The notes beneath the pieces are model-generated. The model did no database searches, was not told where the DNA came from, and saw only the letters and a list, made by a program, of their open reading frames with translations. A stretch of 62,461 bases of DNA from CAZMSD01 sp964568855 (lineage in GTDB: Bacteria; CAIWAD01): contig CAZMSD010000023.1 of NCBI GenBank assembly GCA_964568855.1, forward strand, positions 1 through 62,461. The letters are read 5' to 3'. Made by a program: the position numbers and the translations under genes. Positions 36,046-44,570 of the stretch are shown one piece after another (positions within the stretch are counted from its first letter, which is position 1; each line of letters starts with the position of its first letter).

Positions 36046-36990
36046 CTAGTCCCCCTCGCGGTGGCGAACCTGGTAATCCGTGGTGGATTGGGCGCGCGTG
36101 ATCATCTCGCCGATCAGGCCCAGGGAGATCAGCTGCAGACCCACGATCAGCAGCAGGATGCCCAGGAAGAGCAGCGGGCGGTTGGAGAGGGGCTCGCCGA
36201 ATACCAGCTTGCGCACCGAGAGCCAGGCGTCGATCAGGCCTCCCGCCAGCATCAGGAGCAGACCCACCGATCCGAAGAAGTGCAGCGGCTTCTTAAGGTA
36301 GCGGGTGGTGAAGACCACGGTCACCAGGTCCAGAAATCCGTTTATGAACCGCGACAGTCCGTACTTGGACCGGCCGTGCGTCCGGGCGTGGTGTTCCACC
36401 GGGATCTCGGCCACGCGGAAGCCCTTCATGTGGGCGATGGCGGGCAGGAAGCGATGCAGTTCGCCGTAGACCTCGAGGTTCTCCACCACCTCGCGGCGGT
36501 AGCACTTGAAACCGCAGTTGAAATCGTGCAGGCGGATTCCGGAGGCCAGGCTGGTGACCAGGTTGAACAGGCGGGAGGGCAGGGTCTTGGTCAGCGGATC
36601 GTGCCGGATCCTCTTCCAGCCGGAAACCAGGTCGAAGCCCTCGTCGATGCGCTCGATGAAGCCGGGAATCTCCCGGGGATCGTCCTGCAGGTCGGCGTCC
36701 ATGGTGAAGACCAGGTCGCCGCGGGCGGCCTTGAATCCGGCGTCCAGGGCGTCGGACTTGCCGAAGTTGCGTCGGAAGGAGATGATCCGCAAGCGGGGAT
36801 CTCTCAGCCGGAGTTCCCGCAGGCGGGCCAGGGAACCGTCGCGCGAACCGTCATCCACCGCCACGATCTCGCAGTTCATGCCGGTGGAATCGCAGGCGTC
36901 GAACACCCTGGGTATCAGCTCTTCCAGCGATTCCTCCTCGTTGTAGAGGGGAATCACCACGCTCAACATGCGCTCGCTTTGAAGGTTCAC
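36046..36990 (-). CDS. Family 2 glycosyltransferase with C-terminal membrane anchor (DPM1/GtrB-like)
   Basis: Processive-type GT-A glycosyltransferase of 314 residues, likely moving a sugar from a nucleotide donor to polyprenyl phosphate. VVIPLYNEEESLEELIPRV near the N-terminus, VDDGSRDGS, TMDADLQDDP (metal-binding DxD) and HHARTHGRSKYGLSRF are typical. Two transmembrane helices follow (about 235-257 and 270-295). The GTG start overlaps the stop of the upstream lipoprotein gene as GTGA with GAGAGG before it; ATG at 36969 is an alternative. Confidence 0.9.
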   Translation of the reverse strand: MNLQSERMLSVVIPLYNEEESLEELIPRVFDACDSTGMNCEIVAVDDGSRDGSLARLRELRLRDPRLRIISFRRNFGKSDALDAGFKAARGDLVFTMDADLQDDPREIPGFIERIDEGFDLVSGWKRIRHDPLTKTLPSRLFNLVTSLASGIRLHDFNCGFKCYRREVVENLEVYGELHRFLPAIAHMKGFRVAEIPVEHHARTHGRSKYGLSRFINGFLDLVTVVFTTRYLKKPLHFFGSVGLLLMLAGGLIDAWLSVRKLVFGEPLSNRPLLFLGILLLIVGLQLISLGLIGEMITRAQSTTDYQVRHREGD

Positions 36991-37889
36991 TGTTCCTCTC
37001 CCAGGTCCGGCGACAGCGCTCCCTCGGAATCGTTCAGAGGCCGGTTGAGTTTCATCCGCCGGCGTTCCAGGACCAGCTGCTGCCGGTCTTCCGCCCGGGT
37101 AATGCGGATCCCCCGGGGCAGGCGCGAGCCCTCCAGGCCCTGCAGCGACAGCACCAGTCCGGGCAGCCGCATCTCCCGGCAGAGCCCGCTGTGCGGATCC
37201 ACGACCCAGGTGGTATCGCCATGGAAGAACTGCAGTTCGCCGGTATGATTCGAACCGGTGGTCCTGATGCGCGCCTCCCGGCCGGGCAGCAGTTCGCCCC
37301 AGAGCCAGGGTCCCAGGCGACTCCGGCTGCAGACCTCGCCGCGTACAAGGTCGGAAAGGATCCCGGCCTCTAAAAGGCCCAGCAGACCGGCCATCCGCTC
37401 GTCCGCCAGGCGGATTTCGAAGCCGCGGTCCCTGTCCCCTTCCAGCAGGGACTCGAGTCCGCGCTCGGCCAGGCCGCGCAGGGCGGGTTCCTTGATCCCC
37501 GCGGCTGCTCGCGCCAGGATGCGTCCCAGCGAAGAGCCCGCCTCGAATCCCAACCCGGCGCCCCCTGGATCCTCACCCGCGACGGAGCTGCAGCTGAGTT
37601 CCGCCAGCTCGCCGCCGAAGGGCGTGCGGATCCACAACCGGGCGCCTTCCATACTCCAGTCGAGGTCCAGGCGAAAGGGCAGGGGCCCGGTCCGCGGAGA
37701 TTCCCATTGGGCCCGCCAGGAAAGTTCGATGCGCCGGATCCCTGAGAAATTCGCCGTCATCCTGCGGCGCAGTTCCTCGGCGTCGGGCGTTTCTCCGGGC
37801 CGCCAGGCGGGCCTCGTACAGGCGAGCGCCAGCAGGAGCAGCAGGCAGGCCGCGGGAAGTGCGCCGTGCGATGCGGGCAACTTCGCCAT
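36987..37889 (-). CDS. Putative outer-membrane lipoprotein of LolB/DUF4292 type
   Basis: A 300-residue protein with a lipoprotein signal (ALPAACLLLLLALACT, Cys at the cleavage site). The body begins RRMTANFSGIRRIELSWRAQW and continues in beta-strand-rich sequence ending with DDRQQLVL-like strands, which resembles LolA/LolB-fold proteins such as DUF4292. The resemblance is by pattern only. ATG at 37889 is preferred because GAGGCGGACC precedes it. Coupled to the glycosyltransferase downstream. Confidence 0.6.
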   Translation of the reverse strand: MAKLPASHGALPAACLLLLLALACTRPAWRPGETPDAEELRRRMTANFSGIRRIELSWRAQWESPRTGPLPFRLDLDWSMEGARLWIRTPFGGELAELSCSSVAGEDPGGAGLGFEAGSSLGRILARAAAGIKEPALRGLAERGLESLLEGDRDRGFEIRLADERMAGLLGLLEAGILSDLVRGEVCSRSRLGPWLWGELLPGREARIRTTGSNHTGELQFFHGDTTWVVDPHSGLCREMRLPGLVLSLQGLEGSRLPRGIRITRAEDRQQLVLERRRMKLNRPLNDSEGALSPDLGEEQ

Positions 37890-37996
37890 GGTCCGCCTCT
37901 GGGTTTTCAGCTGGCGCAAAATGGTCTTCCTCGATTCTCCGGATCATGAACCATGCGGGGAATGCCGGCTCGGTTCTCTATTCGGCTTTCCATAAA

Positions 37997-38025
37997 GTAC
38001 TAGTAGCGCAAATACCTTGTTTCAA
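37997..38025 (-). promoter_or_regulatory. Possible promoter of the lipoprotein-glycosyltransferase operon
   Basis: On the minus strand TTGAAA (38025-38020) and TAGTAC (38002-37997) are 17 bases apart, in an AT-rich patch about 110 bases before the lipoprotein start. The -10 match is only moderate. Confidence 0.4.
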
Positions 38026-38095
38026 GTGCCGGGGACGTTTGCTCTTCCGGATGCTCTTCCATAGGTTCCCGCTGTTCCGAGTGAAAGGTGAGGGC

Positions 38096-38467
38096 ATGAA
38101 ATTCCTGAAGCGATTGATCGGCCTGGCGGACCGCCCTGAAGAACTCCACGACGGCATGCTCGAAGAACTGGTCGGCGAGGAGCGGAAGCCGCTGGTGGTG
38201 GAATTCTATTCCAACACCTGAAGCGGTTGCAGGACCGTGTCCGGTCTTCTTTACCAGCTTCGAGACGACTTCAAGGACGCCCTGCGGCTCGTCCGCGCCA
38301 ACGCCGTATCGAACTACGGCACGGTCCTGAACTTCGGCGTCCGCGGCACTCCCACGGTGATCCTCTTCCACGGTGGGAAGCAGAGAGCCCGCTGGAGCGG
38401 CAGCATCCGCGTCGAGGAACTCTACGACCTGCTGGACCGCCTCCTGCCCGCGGCCCCGGAGGGATAG
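38096..38467 (+). CDS. Thioredoxin-like selenoprotein with in-frame TGA (UxxC active site)
   Basis: Read through the TGA at 38219-38221, the frame encodes 123 residues with a complete thioredoxin fold. A strand, KPLVVEFYSNT (31-41), leads to U42-S43-G44-C45, exactly where thioredoxins have Cys-Gly-Pro-Cys. A helix follows, then FGVRGTPTVILFHGG with the cis-proline at P86 and the closing strands and helix. The TGA replaces precisely the first catalytic cysteine and the frame is intact on both sides, so selenocysteine is far more likely than a nonsense mutation. A foldable hairpin follows the TGA at once. AAAGGTGAGGGC precedes the ATG. It is a cytoplasmic disulfide reductase by inference. A standard gene finder would call two fragments, 38096-38221 and 38237-38467. 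The selA, selB, selC and selD genes are not in the window. Confidence 0.82.
38219..38249 (+). promoter_or_regulatory. Candidate bacterial SECIS hairpin at the selenocysteine codon
   Basis: Fold 1: GAAG (38220-38223) pairs with CTTC (38246-38249), C24 with G43, GG with CC, then U-G, G-U and C-G, closing the loop AGGACC. Its GGUUGCAGG (38225-38233) is identical to the first half of the E. coli fdhF SECIS as I remember it. Fold 2: AGGACC (38231-38236) with GGTCTT (38243-38248), loop GUGUCC starting 16 bases after the TGA, the usual distance. Which one SelB would bind cannot be told. Confidence 0.55.
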
Positions 38468-38803
38468 CGGCTGCCCGGCTAGCTCCCAAAGAATCCACTA
38501 CCGCCCGCAATGTCGCTGAACGGGATCTCGAGTCATTCCTCGCGGGCGCTCAAGCTTTTTCCAAAGAGATCGATAAAGGAGACAGAAGCGGTGCGGAGGC
38601 CCGGGCATCCACGGGTTGTCCCAGGTTTCCGCGAAGCGATTTTTTGCTTCAGGTATGCAACACGGAATCCGTTGACATTCCGTGATTGTCGCGGCCACGG
38701 GCCGCGTGAAGCACGCCGCGGTGGAGATCACCGCAACACAAGCGCAGTGCACTCCACACACTGCGTAGCACTCTGGGCGCGGCAGAGTCGACTTGTCGCG
38801 TCC
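38468..38803. other. Intergenic region with an inverted repeat
   Basis: About 335 bases with no credible gene between the convergent selenoprotein and ispF genes. CACGGAAT (38661-38668) and ATTCCGTG (38677-38684) form an 8-bp inverted repeat with an 8-base spacer, which could be a terminator or an operator. A weaker GAAGC/GCTTC hairpin with T-run lies just before it. Open frames across this region have no family features. Confidence 0.5.
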
Positions 38804-39289
38804 TTATTTTATGCGCTCCGTTTCTTCCAGCAGCGCTACGGCCTGGGCGGCGATGCCTTCGCCGCGGCCGGTGAAGCCCAGGCCCTCGGTGGTGCTCCCC
38901 TTGACGTTCACCCGACCCGGATCGATGCCCAGTACGGCGGCGATCCGCCCGCGCATCTCCTCCACGTAGGGTCGGATCTTCGGCCGCTGGCAGATCACCG
39001 TGCCGTCCACGTTGCGCACCGCCAGACCCAGTCCGCGCAGCCGCTCCACGACGAGTGCCAGCAGCTCGAGGCTGTCCGCCCCGGACCAGCGCGGATCGTC
39101 GTCGGGAAAATGCCGGCCGATGTCGCCCAGTCCTGCCGCGCCCAGCAGGGCGTCGGCGATGGCGTGCACGAGCACGTCGGCGTCGCTGTGTCCATGCAGG
39201 CCCGCGGAATGCGGAATCCGCACCCCGCCCAGGACCAGGGGCCGGCCCTCCGCGAAGGCGTGGACGTCGAATCCGCTGCCGATGAGCAT
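38804..39289 (-). CDS. ispF: 2-C-methyl-D-erythritol 2,4-cyclodiphosphate synthase
   Basis: Zinc enzyme of the non-mevalonate isoprenoid pathway, 161 residues from ATG at 39289 (GGGGGAAGG before it). Metal ligands Asp8 and His10 (GFDVH) and His42 (GHSDADVLVHAI), and the C-terminal KGSTTEGLGFTGRGEGI, are conserved. An ATG at 39307, overlapping the ispD stop as ATGA, would add six residues. Confidence 0.96.
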   Translation of the reverse strand: MLIGSGFDVHAFAEGRPLVLGGVRIPHSAGLHGHSDADVLVHAIADALLGAAGLGDIGRHFPDDDPRWSGADSLELLALVVERLRGLGLAVRNVDGTVICQRPKIRPYVEEMRGRIAAVLGIDPGRVNVKGSTTEGLGFTGRGEGIAAQAVALLEETERIK

Positions 39290-39303
39290 GCCTTCCCCCG
39301 TGT

Positions 39304-40128
39304 TCATTCCGTCCCCGTCATCCCGCCGGCAATCAGGAGTTCCGCCAGCCTGAAGTCCTCGGGGCGCGTCAGCTTGATGTTGCCGCGCTCGCCCTCGATG
39401 CCCACCGGGGATTTGTCCAGGTAGCGCTCGAGCAGGGCGCAGTCGTCGGTGGCCTGGTACCGCTCCCCGGCGGCCCTCCGGTGCAGGTCCAGGATCTGTC
39501 GCCGGCGGAAGAGCTGCGGCGTCTGCACCGCGGCCAGGCTCTCGCGGTCCACGGTGCCCAGCACCTCCCGCGAAGGCTCCCCGGTGTCCGGTCCGCGCGA
39601 TACGCGCTTGACCGTGTCGGTCATCGGCAGCAGCGGGACCGCGCCCGGCGCCTCCGTGAGACGCAGCGCTTCGCGGAGCCTGTGATACAACTCCAGCGTT
39701 GCGAAGGGGCGGACGGCGTCGTGGATATAGACCAGTTCGACGTCCTCGTTCATCCGTTCCAGGGCCCTGTGTACGCTGGACTGCCGCGTCTCGCCGCCGG
39801 GCGTGATCCGCAGGTGGCAGGCGGACTTCTCGGCGGGGCAAGGACCTCCGCCGGGGGGGGCAAAGACGAAACCCGGCCTCGCCGCGCAGAAGCGGTCCAG
39901 CAGGGATTCGAACTCGGTCGCATGGTCCGCGGGATGGCTCAGCACGACTTCCCGCAGCCCCGTGTCACGCAGGGCCGCGAGCGTGGACAGCGCACGAATC
40001 AGGACCGGCCTGCCCGCCAGCTCGAGGAGCTGCTTGGGACGGCCGGAGGCCATGCGCCTGCCCGTTCCCCCGGCGCACAGCACCGCTCCCAGGAGCGGCG
40101 CGCGTTCCCCCGGCCCGGGCAACTCCAT
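39304..40128 (-). CDS. ispD: 2-C-methyl-D-erythritol 4-phosphate cytidylyltransferase
   Basis: CTP-dependent nucleotidyltransferase preceding IspF in the same pathway, about 274 residues. GAVLCAGGTGRRM with the substrate-binding basic residues, VYIHDAVRPF, and QTPQLFRR are present. AGGAG lies five bases before the ATG. The protein has a longer loop (GGGPCPAEKSACH, about residues 88-100) than the E. coli enzyme. A GTGATACA octamer lies in the gene where TTG-TAT-CAC encodes Leu-Tyr-His. Confidence 0.95.
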   Translation of the reverse strand: MELPGPGERAPLLGAVLCAGGTGRRMASGRPKQLLELAGRPVLIRALSTLAALRDTGLREVVLSHPADHATEFESLLDRFCAARPGFVFAPPGGGPCPAEKSACHLRITPGGETRQSSVHRALERMNEDVELVYIHDAVRPFATLELYHRLREALRLTEAPGAVPLLPMTDTVKRVSRGPDTGEPSREVLGTVDRESLAAVQTPQLFRRRQILDLHRRAAGERYQATDDCALLERYLDKSPVGIEGERGNIKLTRPEDFRLAELLIAGGMTGTE

Positions 40129-40178
40129 TCGTTCTCCTCTTCGTGATACATCCCGCGGGAATCCCCGGTCCGCGGAGC

Positions 40179-41213
40179 CTACTTGATGAGCATGGCGTCG
40201 CCGTAGCTGAAGAAGCGGTACTTCTTCTTCACAGCCGTCTTGTAGGCGCTCATGATCAGGTCCCGATCCGAGAAGGCGCTGACCAGCATCAGCAGGGTGG
40301 TGCTCGGCAGGTGGAAGTTGGTGATGATCCGGTCCACCACCTTGAACTCGTAGGGCGGGTAGATGAAGCGGTCCGTCCAGCCCCGGTCGGGATTGATCCC
40401 GCCGTTGAAGCGGGCCACCGTCTCCAGGGTCCGGGTCACGGTGGTGCCCACGGCCCAGACCTTGCCGCCGCGCTTGATGCAGCCGTTGACCACCTTGGCG
40501 GTCTCGAGCGGCACGTCGTAGAACTCGCTGTCCATCCGGTGCCGCGTGAGGTCCTCCACGTTGACGGGCCGGAAAGTGCCCAGGCTGACGTGCAGGGTGA
40601 CGGGTGCCACCTTGACGCCCTTCCTGGTGATGCGACTCAGCAGTCGCTTCGTGAAATGCAGGCCGGCCGTGGGCGCGGCCACGGCGCCCGCCTTCTCGGG
40701 ATCCGCGTAGACCGTCTGGTACTGGCGCTCGTCCTTGGCCTCGGGCCGGCGCTTGATGTAGGGCGGCAGGGGCACGTCCCCGTGTTTCTCGATCAGCTTG
40801 TGAAAATCGCCGTCGTAGTCGATGCGCACCACCCGTCCGCCCGAAGTGGTGTTGTCGATGATGTCGCAGGAGATGCCGTCCATCAGCGTGATCGTGTTGC
40901 CCATGCGCACCTTGCGCGCGGGCTTGACCATGATCTCCCACATGTTCTCGTTCAGTTCGCGCAGGAGGAAGACCTCGATCTCGGCGTCGGTCTTCTCCTT
41001 GTAGCCCCGCATGCGGGCCTTGATCACGCGGGTGTTGTTGATCACCAGCACGTCGTGGGGGCCGAAGTACTCGACCAAGTCCTTGAAGACCTTGTGTTCC
41101 AGCTCCCCGGTGCGGCGATCCATCACCAGCATGCGGGACTTGTCCCGTTCCTTCAGCGGTTCCTGCGCGATCAGCTTTTCCGGCAGCTGGTACTTGAAAT
41201 CCGACAGACGCAT
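40179..41213 (-). CDS. queA: tRNA preQ1(34) S-adenosylmethionine ribosyltransferase-isomerase
   Basis: Transfers and isomerises ribosyl from SAM to preQ1 in tRNA, forming epoxyqueuosine. 344 residues starting MRLSDFKYQLPEKLIAQEP, with DRRTGELEHKVFKDL, INNTRVIKARM, PTAGLHFT and the C-terminal FHLPSTTLLMLVSAF and YRFFSYGDAMLI. ATG at 41213 follows AAGGA by about nine bases; upstream in-frame starts are extensions. It follows ruvB, a common association. Confidence 0.97.
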   Translation of the reverse strand: MRLSDFKYQLPEKLIAQEPLKERDKSRMLVMDRRTGELEHKVFKDLVEYFGPHDVLVINNTRVIKARMRGYKEKTDAEIEVFLLRELNENMWEIMVKPARKVRMGNTITLMDGISCDIIDNTTSGGRVVRIDYDGDFHKLIEKHGDVPLPPYIKRRPEAKDERQYQTVYADPEKAGAVAAPTAGLHFTKRLLSRITRKGVKVAPVTLHVSLGTFRPVNVEDLTRHRMDSEFYDVPLETAKVVNGCIKRGGKVWAVGTTVTRTLETVARFNGGINPDRGWTDRFIYPPYEFKVVDRIITNFHLPSTTLLMLVSAFSDRDLIMSAYKTAVKKKYRFFSYGDAMLIK

Positions 41214-41346
41214 CACTTGTTCCTTCCCATGTGCCCGCTTCCCGTCCGACACGACGGGAGCAGGCGTGTATCGTGCCCCGCTGGGGCGGATATTCCGTTC
41301 GCGATTCCCGGCGTCCTGCCGTCGAAAACTCGGACGCAGGTTTCGC

Positions 41347-42378
41347 CTAGAGCGGCAGATCCCCGGTCAGCCCCTGCGGGGGCCCCGGTTCCAGGCCCAG
41401 GTGCCGGTAGGCCAGGGCCGTGGCCGTCCTGCCTCGCGGCGTGCGCTGGATGAAGCCCTCCTTGACCAGAAAGGGTTCCAGGACGTCTTCGAGTGTGTCC
41501 GCCTCCTCGCCCACCGCAAGAGCCAGTGTGCCCAGGCCCACCGGACCGCCTCCGTAGTTGCGCACCAGCACCTCCAGCAGGGTCCGGTCCAGCCGATCGA
41601 GCCCGCGGTGATCCACGTCCAGCCGCTTGAGCCCGTAGCGGGCCATCTCGAGGTCGATCTGTCCGTCCCCCTTGACCTGGGCGAAGTCGCGCACCCGGCG
41701 CAGCAGCCGGTTGGCCACCCGCGGAGTCCCGCGGCAGCGGCCGGCGATCTCCTCGGCGGCCGCCGGATCCAGCTCGACCTCCATCAGCCCGGCGCTGCGC
41801 TGGGCGATCCGCGCCAGCTCATCGGGCCCGTAGTGTTCCAGGTGAACCACGATGCCGAAGCGGGCCATCAGCGGACTGGTCAGCAGGCCCGCCCGCGTGG
41901 TGGCGCCCACGAGCGTGAAACGCGGCAGGTTCAGACGCACGCTGCGGGCGGCGGCGCCCCGGTCCAGCATGATGTCCAGGCGGAAGTCCTCCAGGGCGGG
42001 GTAGAGATACTCCTCCACCACCCGGCCCAGGCGATGGATCTCGTCCACGAAGAGCACGTCGCCGTCGCTGAGGTTGGTCAGCAGGCCCGCCAGGTCGGCC
42101 GGCTTATCCAGCACGGGTCCCGACGTGACACGGATCTCGCTGCCCATCTCGCGGGCCACGATGTGCGCCAGGGTGGTCTTGCCCAGCCCGGGAGGCCCGT
42201 AGAACAGGCAGTGATCGAGGGCCTCCCCGCGCCGGCGGGCCGCCTCGATGAAAACGCGCAGGTTCTCCTTGTGATGCGCCTGGCCCACGAAGTCGTCCAT
42301 GAACTCGGGCCGCAGACCGGCCTCGAAACGGTCTTCCTCGGAATAGGATCCGGCGATCACGCGGTGTTCTTCGCTCAT
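41347..42378 (-). CDS. ruvB: Holliday junction branch migration ATPase RuvB
   Basis: Hexameric AAA+ motor of 343 residues. The N-terminus GLRPEFMDDFVGQ is followed by Walker A GPPGLGKT (61-68), Walker B VLFVDEIHRL, the arginine-finger region GATTRAGLLTSPLMARFG, and the winged-helix C-terminus (PRGRTATALAYRHLG). It lies downstream of ruvC and ruvA in a yebC-ruvC-ruvA-ruvB-queA cluster. Confidence 0.98.
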   Translation of the reverse strand: MSEEHRVIAGSYSEEDRFEAGLRPEFMDDFVGQAHHKENLRVFIEAARRRGEALDHCLFYGPPGLGKTTLAHIVAREMGSEIRVTSGPVLDKPADLAGLLTNLSDGDVLFVDEIHRLGRVVEEYLYPALEDFRLDIMLDRGAAARSVRLNLPRFTLVGATTRAGLLTSPLMARFGIVVHLEHYGPDELARIAQRSAGLMEVELDPAAAEEIAGRCRGTPRVANRLLRRVRDFAQVKGDGQIDLEMARYGLKRLDVDHRGLDRLDRTLLEVLVRNYGGGPVGLGTLALAVGEEADTLEDVLEPFLVKEGFIQRTPRGRTATALAYRHLGLEPGPPQGLTGDLPL

Positions 42379-42407
42379 TCTCTGCTTGTATTACATACCG
42401 GCGGCGC

Positions 42408-43070
42408 TCATCCGCCCCTGCGCAGCACTATCCGCAGCAGCTCTTCGACGCTGGGCGGATCCACTCGCGCGCCCCCGCCGCCGTCGCCGGCCGCCGTCGC
42501 GCTCTGCATGGCCTTGTTCAGCTCCTCTTCGGCCTGCCCCGGCTTGAATCCCAGCGTCACCAGTGCCTCCAGTGCCTCCTCCCGGCGCCGGTCCTCCTCC
42601 GGCCTGGACGGCGAGCCCTCCGCGGATTCGCCCGCCCGGCCGGCGCCGGCTGCTTCCGCCGCGGCAGCGCTTCCATCCAGGCGGCCGCGAAGCTCCAGGA
42701 CCAGCCGCTCCGCGGTCTTCTTCCCCACCCCGGGGACCGCCGTCAGGCGCGCTATTTCGCCGTTGCGGATCACCTGCTGCAGGTCCTCCGCCTCCAGGCC
42801 CGAGAGGATCGCCACCGCCACCCGCGGCCCGATCCCCGAGACGGAGATCAGCGCGCGGAAGAGCTCACGCTCCCGCCGGCTGTGGAAACCGTAGAGCGCC
42901 AGCAGGTCCTCGCGGACCACCAGGTGCGTCCAGATCCGCGCCTCGCCGCCGGACTCGAGCCTGCGCGAAGTGTTCACGCTGCAGGCCAGGGACCAGCCCA
43001 CGCCGCCGGTTTCCAGCACCAGGCCCGTCGGGCCCAGGCTGACGATCTTGCCCCTCAGGAAGTCGTACAT
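42408..43070 (-). CDS. ruvA: Holliday junction DNA-binding protein RuvA
   Basis: Tetrameric junction-binding partner of RuvB, 220 residues. Domain I begins MYDFLRGKIVSLGPTGLVLE; helix-hairpin-helix motifs ISVSGIGPRVAVAIL and LTAVPGVGKKTAERLV are clear. The flexible linker before domain III (about 138-165) is long and Ala/Gly-rich, and the C-terminal domain (EALVTLGFKPGQAEEEL) is intact. Confidence 0.97.
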   Translation of the reverse strand: MYDFLRGKIVSLGPTGLVLETGGVGWSLACSVNTSRRLESGGEARIWTHLVVREDLLALYGFHSRRERELFRALISVSGIGPRVAVAILSGLEAEDLQQVIRNGEIARLTAVPGVGKKTAERLVLELRGRLDGSAAAAEAAGAGRAGESAEGSPSRPEEDRRREEALEALVTLGFKPGQAEEELNKAMQSATAAGDGGGGARVDPPSVEELLRIVLRRGG

Positions 43071-43085
43071 CTAGAAGTGCCGCTT

Positions 43086-43574
43086 TCAGGACCGGTGGAT
43101 CTCGATCCGCCCGCCGCAGGAGTTGATGTGACAGATCGCGGCGGCCAGGGCGTCTCCCGCGTCCGCCGGTTTCGGAATCCCGTCCAGTCCCAGTAGCCGG
43201 ACCACCATGCCCGAGACCTGCTGCTTATCCGCCGCCCCGCGCCCCGTGACGGCGCGCTTGATCTGCATGGGAGTGTATTCAGCCACCGGGAGCCCCCGCA
43301 GGGTGGCCGCCAGGACTGCCGCCGCGCGGGCGTGGGCCAGCTTGATCAGCGACTGCACGTTGGGCCCCTTGAAGACCTGCTCCACGGACATGGCGTCCGG
43401 CGAGAAGGAAGCGATCAGGGCGGCCACTTCCCTGTGTATCACGGTAAGCCGTTCGCAGAATTCGCCCTTCGAGCGTATCACGCCGTATTCCACCGCCGAC
43501 AGCCGGCTGCCGTGGCCGTCGACGAAGCCGTAGCCCGTCGCCGCCAGGCCGGGATCGATCCCCAGTACTCTCAT
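43086..43574 (-). CDS. ruvC: Crossover junction endodeoxyribonuclease RuvC
   Basis: Holliday junction resolvase of 162 residues with the four catalytic acidic residues D7 (GIDPGLAATGYG), E65 (VEQVFKG), D138 and D141 (ADAGDALAAAICH). It starts MRVLGIDPG. ruvA follows after 15 bases. Confidence 0.98.
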   Translation of the reverse strand: MRVLGIDPGLAATGYGFVDGHGSRLSAVEYGVIRSKGEFCERLTVIHREVAALIASFSPDAMSVEQVFKGPNVQSLIKLAHARAAAVLAATLRGLPVAEYTPMQIKRAVTGRGAADKQQVSGMVVRLLGLDGIPKPADAGDALAAAICHINSCGGRIEIHRS

Positions 43575-43647
43575 GCATCCCGTGCCCGGGCGGGTGAACC
43601 GCGACGCCGGTCGCCCGCGAACAGCCGCGGCCGGGCCCCGCGCGTCC

Positions 43648-44394
43648 TCAACCCAGCTCGGCCAGTTCCTTCTCGTCGGCGTCGAAGTTGGTGTAGACGT
43701 TCTGCACGTCGTCCAGGTCCTCGAGCATCTCGATCACCTTGACCACCCGGCGCACGTCCTCGCCCGCGACGTTCACCAGGGTCTTCGGCTGCATCATGGA
43801 GGAGTACTCCCTGACTTCCAGCCCGTTCTCCTGCACCGCCTGGCGCACGGTTTCCAGGGATTCCAGCGGGCAGTAGACGTTGAACACGTCCTCGCCGTCT
43901 TCGAGGTTCTCGGCCCCGGCGTCCACAACCATCAGCAGCAGGTCGTCCTCGCTGTACTCGCCCTTGACCACGCTCACCAGGCCCTGGCGCTCGAAATTCC
44001 AGGACACGGAGCCCGTCTCGCCCAGATTCCCGCCGTACTTGTTGAGCAGATGTCGCACGTCGCCCACGGTGCGGTTGCGGTTGTCGGTCATCGCCTCGAT
44101 CAGCACGGCCACCCCGGCGGGGGCGTATCCCTCGTAGGTGATCTCCTCGTAACTGGCTCCCTCCACGTTGCCCACGCCCTTGGCGATGGCCCGCTCCACG
44201 TTGCTGGCGGGCATGTTGGCCGCCTTGGCCTTCAGCAGCACCTGGCGGAGGCGGGGATTGGCGGCCTCGTCGGCTCCCCCGATCCGCGCGGCCACGGTGA
44301 TTTCCTTGATCAGCTTCGAGAAGACCTTGCCGCGCCTGGCGTCTGCGGCGCCCTTCTTGCGCTTGATAGTGGACCACTTGGAATGACCGGACAT
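43648..44394 (-). CDS. yebC: YebC/PmpR-family regulatory protein
   Basis: A 248-residue DNA-binding/translation-associated protein of the conserved YebC family, starting MSGHSKWSTIKRKKGAADAR, with NMPASNVERAIAKGVGN and the C-terminal DLDDVQNVYTNFDADE. YebC proteins have been linked to transcription control near ruv genes and to relief of ribosome stalling; which applies here is unknown. Upstream of ruvC as in many bacteria. Confidence 0.96.
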   Translation of the reverse strand: MSGHSKWSTIKRKKGAADARRGKVFSKLIKEITVAARIGGADEAANPRLRQVLLKAKAANMPASNVERAIAKGVGNVEGASYEEITYEGYAPAGVAVLIEAMTDNRNRTVGDVRHLLNKYGGNLGETGSVSWNFERQGLVSVVKGEYSEDDLLLMVVDAGAENLEDGEDVFNVYCPLESLETVRQAVQENGLEVREYSSMMQPKTLVNVAGEDVRRVVKVIEMLEDLDDVQNVYTNFDADEKELAELG

Positions 44395-44570
44395 GCGCTT
44401 TCCCCTCTTCAGACGGAATCCGCTCCAGCGGCCCCGCGACCCGCGGCCCGCCGATGGAAATCAGACGATGCGCCCCGCGGCGGAGGCTCCAATCCTGTAG
44501 GAACGAAACTTTTTAGAGTAACGAAACTTCAAGCTGAGAGCAAGGTGCCGGTGGAGGGGAATGGAGGGAT

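Noticed and set aside
38237..38467. A separate 76-residue protein starting at GTG 38237
   Set aside because: It is in frame with the upstream half across a single TGA and completes the thioredoxin fold, so it is the second half of the selenoprotein.
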